Below, one piece after another: positions 61,006-64,000 of a stretch of DNA of 64,000 bases. The position numbers were made by a program, and so were the translations under genes. Position 1 is the first letter of the stretch; every line of letters begins with the position of its first letter. The DNA is taken from NCBI GenBank assembly GCA_902615855.1, contig CACMQN010000003.1, positions 62,001-126,000 on the forward strand, given 5' to 3'. The notes beneath the pieces were generated by a model. It saw only the letters and a program-made list of their open reading frames with translations, ran no database searches and was not told where the DNA came from. This DNA is from an uncultured Candidatus Actinomarina sp. (GTDB lineage: Bacteria > Actinomycetota > Acidimicrobiia > Actinomarinales > Actinomarinaceae).

Positions 61006-61092
61006 ACCCAGCTCTCTAGAACTGGCACCAATTGGAAAGTTGGGCGGAGTAAGGGTGTTCCAATTTAGTTGTCTAGAGAGCTGGCTATGAAC
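61000..61092 (-). promoter_or_regulatory. Structured 5' leader between mraZ and rsmH: 21-bp outer stem (one mismatch) with nested 8-bp stem
   Basis: 61000-61020 GTTCATACCCAGCTCTCTAGA vs 61072-61092 TCTAGAGAGCTGGCTATGAAC (20/21 complementary); inner 61030-61037 AATTGGAA vs 61058-61065 TTCCAATT. Confidence 0.85.
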
Positions 61093-61518
61093 TTATCCTT
61101 TCACTTCGTTAATGTTTGCAAATTCATGATCTGCTTCATTTTGAATTTTTTTCCAGACCTTTGAAGACCAAATTTCAATTGTGTTTCCTGTACCTGTAAC
61201 AGTAACGTCCCCATTAATTGGAATACTGCTGTAATCTCTCAAGTTTTCAGGAATTTGGATCCTTCCAGCTGAATCAAGCTTTGAGTCAACAGCGCCACTA
61301 AATATGGCTCTTCTTAGTTGACGTGATGATTTTTCAGTTACAGGAAGGTCAGCCATTCTTTCTGAGAGAAGTGACCAACTTTTCTTTGTAAGTATCTGTA
61401 GACAGTTATCTTGTCCCTTGGTGACTACACAGCCCTGTTGGAGCTCTCTTCTAAACTTCGATGGAATAACTACTCTACCCTTCGAGTCCATTGTGTGTTG
61501 ATACTCACCAAGGAACAC
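61093..61518 (-). CDS. mraZ: Transcriptional regulator MraZ, GTG start
   Basis: (V/M)FLGEYQHTMDSKGRVVIPSKFRREL...; GTG at 61518 with AGGCGG upstream; the track ATG at 61557 lies within the promoter. Confidence 0.95.
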   Translation of the reverse strand: MFLGEYQHTMDSKGRVVIPSKFRRELQQGCVVTKGQDNCLQILTKKSWSLLSERMADLPVTEKSSRQLRRAIFSGAVDSKLDSAGRIQIPENLRDYSSIPINGDVTVTGTGNTIEIWSSKVWKKIQNEADHEFANINEVKG

Positions 61519-61543
61519 TTTTATCCGCCTTTCGTGCCTTGAA

Positions 61544-61590
61544 CCACTTTGTGTCATTATATGACACTATATGACACTTTGCAACACAAT
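61544..61590 (-). promoter_or_regulatory. mraZ promoter with five-copy MraZ-box-like repeat
   Basis: Reverse strand ATTGTGTTGC/AAAGTGTCAT/ATAGTGTCAT/ATAATGACAC/AAAGTGG, exact 10-nt period; TTGCAA (61579-61584) - 17 nt - TATAAT (61556-61561). Confidence 0.75.
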
Positions 61591-61602
61591 TTTAAAAAAA
61601 AT

Positions 61603-62115
61603 TTATGCTGAAATGAGAAACTCTTTCCACTCCGGATCTGGGTTAGAACCAATAATTGTTTTAATCCAAAAATTACCTTCTGGCTTTAAAGGTGCTTGAA
61701 CTAGCTTTAATATTGTTTGATTTAAATACTTGTCTGCTTTTATAAGATTACATTTTTTACAGCATGCAACAACATTCTGCCATTCGTGTTGTCCCCCTTT
61801 TGATTTTGGAATAATATGATCAATTGACTCTGCTTGGTTACCACAATATTGACAAATATATTTGTCTCGTATAAAAATATTCTCGCGATTTAAAGCAACT
61901 CTTCTAGCATACGGTGCTTTAACATAATAATTCAAGGTAGCAACTTTTGGAATAGTGATTGTTGATGACTCAGATCTTATTTCAAAATTTGAATTTTTTA
62001 TGACATTTATTTTGTTGGATAGTAAAAGTGATATTGATCTCTTGGCTGATGCAATAGAAAGTGGCTGATAAGTTGCATTAAGTATCAACGTTCTATGATT
62101 TTCAAAATTGTTCAT
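61603..62115 (-). CDS. HNH endonuclease domain protein
   Basis: RDKYICQYCGNQAESIDHIIPKSKGGQHEWQNVVACCKKCNLIKADK. Confidence 0.92.
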   Translation of the reverse strand: MNNFENHRTLILNATYQPLSIASAKRSISLLLSNKINVIKNSNFEIRSESSTITIPKVATLNYYVKAPYARRVALNRENIFIRDKYICQYCGNQAESIDHIIPKSKGGQHEWQNVVACCKKCNLIKADKYLNQTILKLVQAPLKPEGNFWIKTIIGSNPDPEWKEFLISA

Positions 62116-62142
62116 AATTAGATTTTAGAAGAGAAAAAGTAA

Positions 62143-62634
62143 TTACGCTTGTAACTGTTGAGATTGGATATCATCTTCAACTCTTGTTAAAAGATTTAAG
62201 AATCTCTCTTTATCAAGCTCGAACTTCGAAATGTCTTCTTCAACTTCTTTGGCAACAAAATCAATAGTTTCAAAGAATGCCAATTGCCCTTGCTTTAGAG
62301 CGTCAAAAACTTCGTTTTCCTCGACTGAATAAATTGTTTCTCCGTCAGAAATAAGTTTTGTTTTTGATAACTGATCTTGTAAATCACCATTTCTGGTTAA
62401 ATACCTCCATGCACGTCTTACTCTTTGAATACTCATTCCATTATCTAATAATGTTTTGATAACTTTAAGTGAAACAATATCTCTAAATGAATATAGTTTT
62501 GGAACTCCTGGCTTACCGAAAGAAGACTGAATACTTGGAGAAACTAATTTAACTTTGTCCCAATACCTTAGTTGATGAGATGTACATCCTGATAAATAGC
62601 ATGCTTGTTTAGATGTAAACGCGTCTTTCTTCAA
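62143..62634 (-). CDS. MerR-family transcriptional regulator (FtsR/Rv1828-like)
   Basis: TSKQACYLSGCTSHQLRYWDKVKLVSPS...YSFRDIVSLKVIKTLLDNGMSIQRVRRAWRYL. Confidence 0.85.
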   Translation of the reverse strand: MKKDAFTSKQACYLSGCTSHQLRYWDKVKLVSPSIQSSFGKPGVPKLYSFRDIVSLKVIKTLLDNGMSIQRVRRAWRYLTRNGDLQDQLSKTKLISDGETIYSVEENEVFDALKQGQLAFFETIDFVAKEVEEDISKFELDKERFLNLLTRVEDDIQSQQLQA

Positions 62635-62682
62635 TCCCTTACTCCTTATTAAAATCAGACGTATTATTTAATCTAATTAATA

Positions 62683-63033
62683 CTATTTGTTTTGTCTAGA
62701 GGTATCTTTGTTTCTTACCAATTTATAGATTTGTTTAAAATTCCACTCCTGAATATTTTCAGCATTGAGTAGCGATCTAGTGTTGGTGACAAAAACATAT
62801 CCTGACAAGGCCATTACTACAAATCCAACAACTGCAAATGCAGCTTGTATTGTATAAGTTCCAATCATTGTGAAAAATCCAAGAATAAAAGTTATGAATG
62901 AAATTGATATTCTAGCTCTTGAAAAATTTGACAATGTTAAATTTTCAACAGCTTTCTCAAGTTTTGGATCATCTTTAGACAGACCCAATTCTATTTGCTT
63001 TAATATTTCTTCTTCTTTTTTATTCAAACCCAT
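62683..63033 (-). CDS. DUF3040-like membrane protein
   Basis: MGLNKKEEEILKQIELGLSKDDPKL then two TM segments. Confidence 0.75.
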   Translation of the reverse strand: MGLNKKEEEILKQIELGLSKDDPKLEKAVENLTLSNFSRARISISFITFILGFFTMIGTYTIQAAFAVVGFVVMALSGYVFVTNTRSLLNAENIQEWNFKQIYKLVRNKDTSRQNK

Positions 63034-63074
63034 ATGAAGATTTTAATATATTCTGAAACTACTCTGTAATTAAG

Positions 63075-63623
63075 ATGAATATATTTTTAAGGCATGGAGA
63101 AGTTAAAAATCCTAAAGATATTTTATATTACAATATACCCGGTTATGAACTTTCAAAACTCGGAAAGTCTCAAGCTGAACATTCTGCTGAAGTTTTATCA
63201 AAAGATTTTAAAATAGAACAGATCATTTCCTCACCACTCCTCAGAGCTAGACAGACATCTGAAATAGTTAGCAATAAATTAGAATTGGAATTTTCAATAT
63301 CTGAGAAAATAACAGAATGGGATGGATTGTTAAATTGGAAAGGTTATACATTTGATGAAATTACTGAAACTAATGAATATTTAATCTACAATGATGATCC
63401 GACTGAACTCAGTACCAATGAAACTTTTTTTGAAACATTTCAAAGAGTTGAGGAGTTGTACAACAATAATAACCATACATTATTTGTAACACATCAGGAC
63501 ACAATTAGATCATTCATGTTTTATAAATTAAAGTCTAAGAAATTTAACCAAGATAAACCGAGCCATTGTGAATTACAATATATTGAAAATGATACTCTCC
63601 AAAAATATATTAACCCTGTCTAG
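63075..63623 (+). CDS. Histidine phosphatase family protein
   Basis: FLRHGEVKNP, SSPLLRARQTSEIV, FVTHQDTIRSFM. Confidence 0.88.
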   Translation: MNIFLRHGEVKNPKDILYYNIPGYELSKLGKSQAEHSAEVLSKDFKIEQIISSPLLRARQTSEIVSNKLELEFSISEKITEWDGLLNWKGYTFDEITETNEYLIYNDDPTELSTNETFFETFQRVEELYNNNNHTLFVTHQDTIRSFMFYKLKSKKFNQDKPSHCELQYIENDTLQKYINPV

Positions 63624-63835
63624 GTAAGTATATTATAAAGTATTATTAAAAAAATTCCAAAAAATGAGCAAAAACTAATTACTCCAACCAATGGTTCTAT
63701 TGTTCTTAATATTTTTGAGTTGACTTTTTCAAGATAATATAAGACTAAATACTTACTCCCAAGAAAAGATAGGAACCCTGCAGCGATGAAATATACAAAA
63801 CTAAATAACGATAACCATGGATTTACAAAATTCAT
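63620..63835 (-). CDS. Small membrane protein, unknown
   Basis: 71 aa, two TM segments. Confidence 0.45.
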   Translation of the reverse strand: MNFVNPWLSLFSFVYFIAAGFLSFLGSKYLVLYYLEKVNSKILRTIEPLVGVISFCSFFGIFLIILYNILT

Positions 63836-63852
63836 CTTATATTACAATACTC

Positions 63853-64000
63853 ATGCGTATGGTATTTAGTAAAAAATTTAAATTTATTGTATATTTTGTA
63901 GTAATTCTTTTGTCTATTTATATAGGTTACGTATTGGGTGTTACTTTTTGTTCACAAAACTGTCAAACTACAATTTTTATTAACATTTTTATAACTATTG
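63853..64000 (+). CDS. N-terminus of a membrane-anchored protein, cut by window edge
   Basis: MRMVFSKKFKFIVYFVVILLSIYIGYVLGVTFCSQNCQTTIFINIFITI open to the edge. Confidence 0.45.
   Translation, partial: MRMVFSKKFKFIVYFVVILLSIYIGYVLGVTFCSQNCQTTIFINIFITI

Noticed and set aside
61603-62115. HNH endonuclease as a mobile or homing element
   Set aside because: No intron, inverted repeats or disrupted host gene around it; looks like an ordinary chromosomal HNH-domain gene.

Overview
AT-rich (roughly 30% GC), very gene-dense 64 kb chromosomal segment from what looks like a genome-streamlined actinobacterium (inference; a marine Ca. Actinomarinales-like lineage would fit). Support comes from the gene set and order: pafB-pafC-tatA-tatC-helY, DUF4193, DUF3040, polA-rpsA-coaE-uvrB-uvrA-uvrC-rapZ, pgk-tpiA-secG, and a full division/cell-wall (dcw) cluster mraZ-rsmH-ftsL-ftsI-murE-mraY-murD-ftsW-murG-murC-murB-ftsQ-ftsZ-pgeF-yggS-sepF-yggT. 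Two tRNA-Leu genes are present. I saw no CRISPR array, IS element, prophage or rRNA. The best second looks are: (1) a 93-nt nested hairpin filling the mraZ-rsmH gap and pairing the first rsmH AUG; (2) a five-copy, 10-bp-period MraZ-box-like operator on a TTGCAA-N17-TATAAT promoter, which also moves the mraZ start to a GTG; (3) FtsZ with a Lys/Thr-rich N-terminal extension encoded by three A8 tracts, plus an internal start with its own Shine-Dalgarno; (4) a proteasome locus collapsed to trmI / pafBC-tatAC-helY; (5) an rluD-like gene with an apparent AUU start; (6) a ccdA gene whose start is separated from its body by a T8 tract; (7) missing murF, whiA, yvcK and gap at expected positions; (8) an abrupt GC/codon shift at the 3' end of ftsQ; (9) small ORFs missed by the track, including a TatA-like 58-aa protein.
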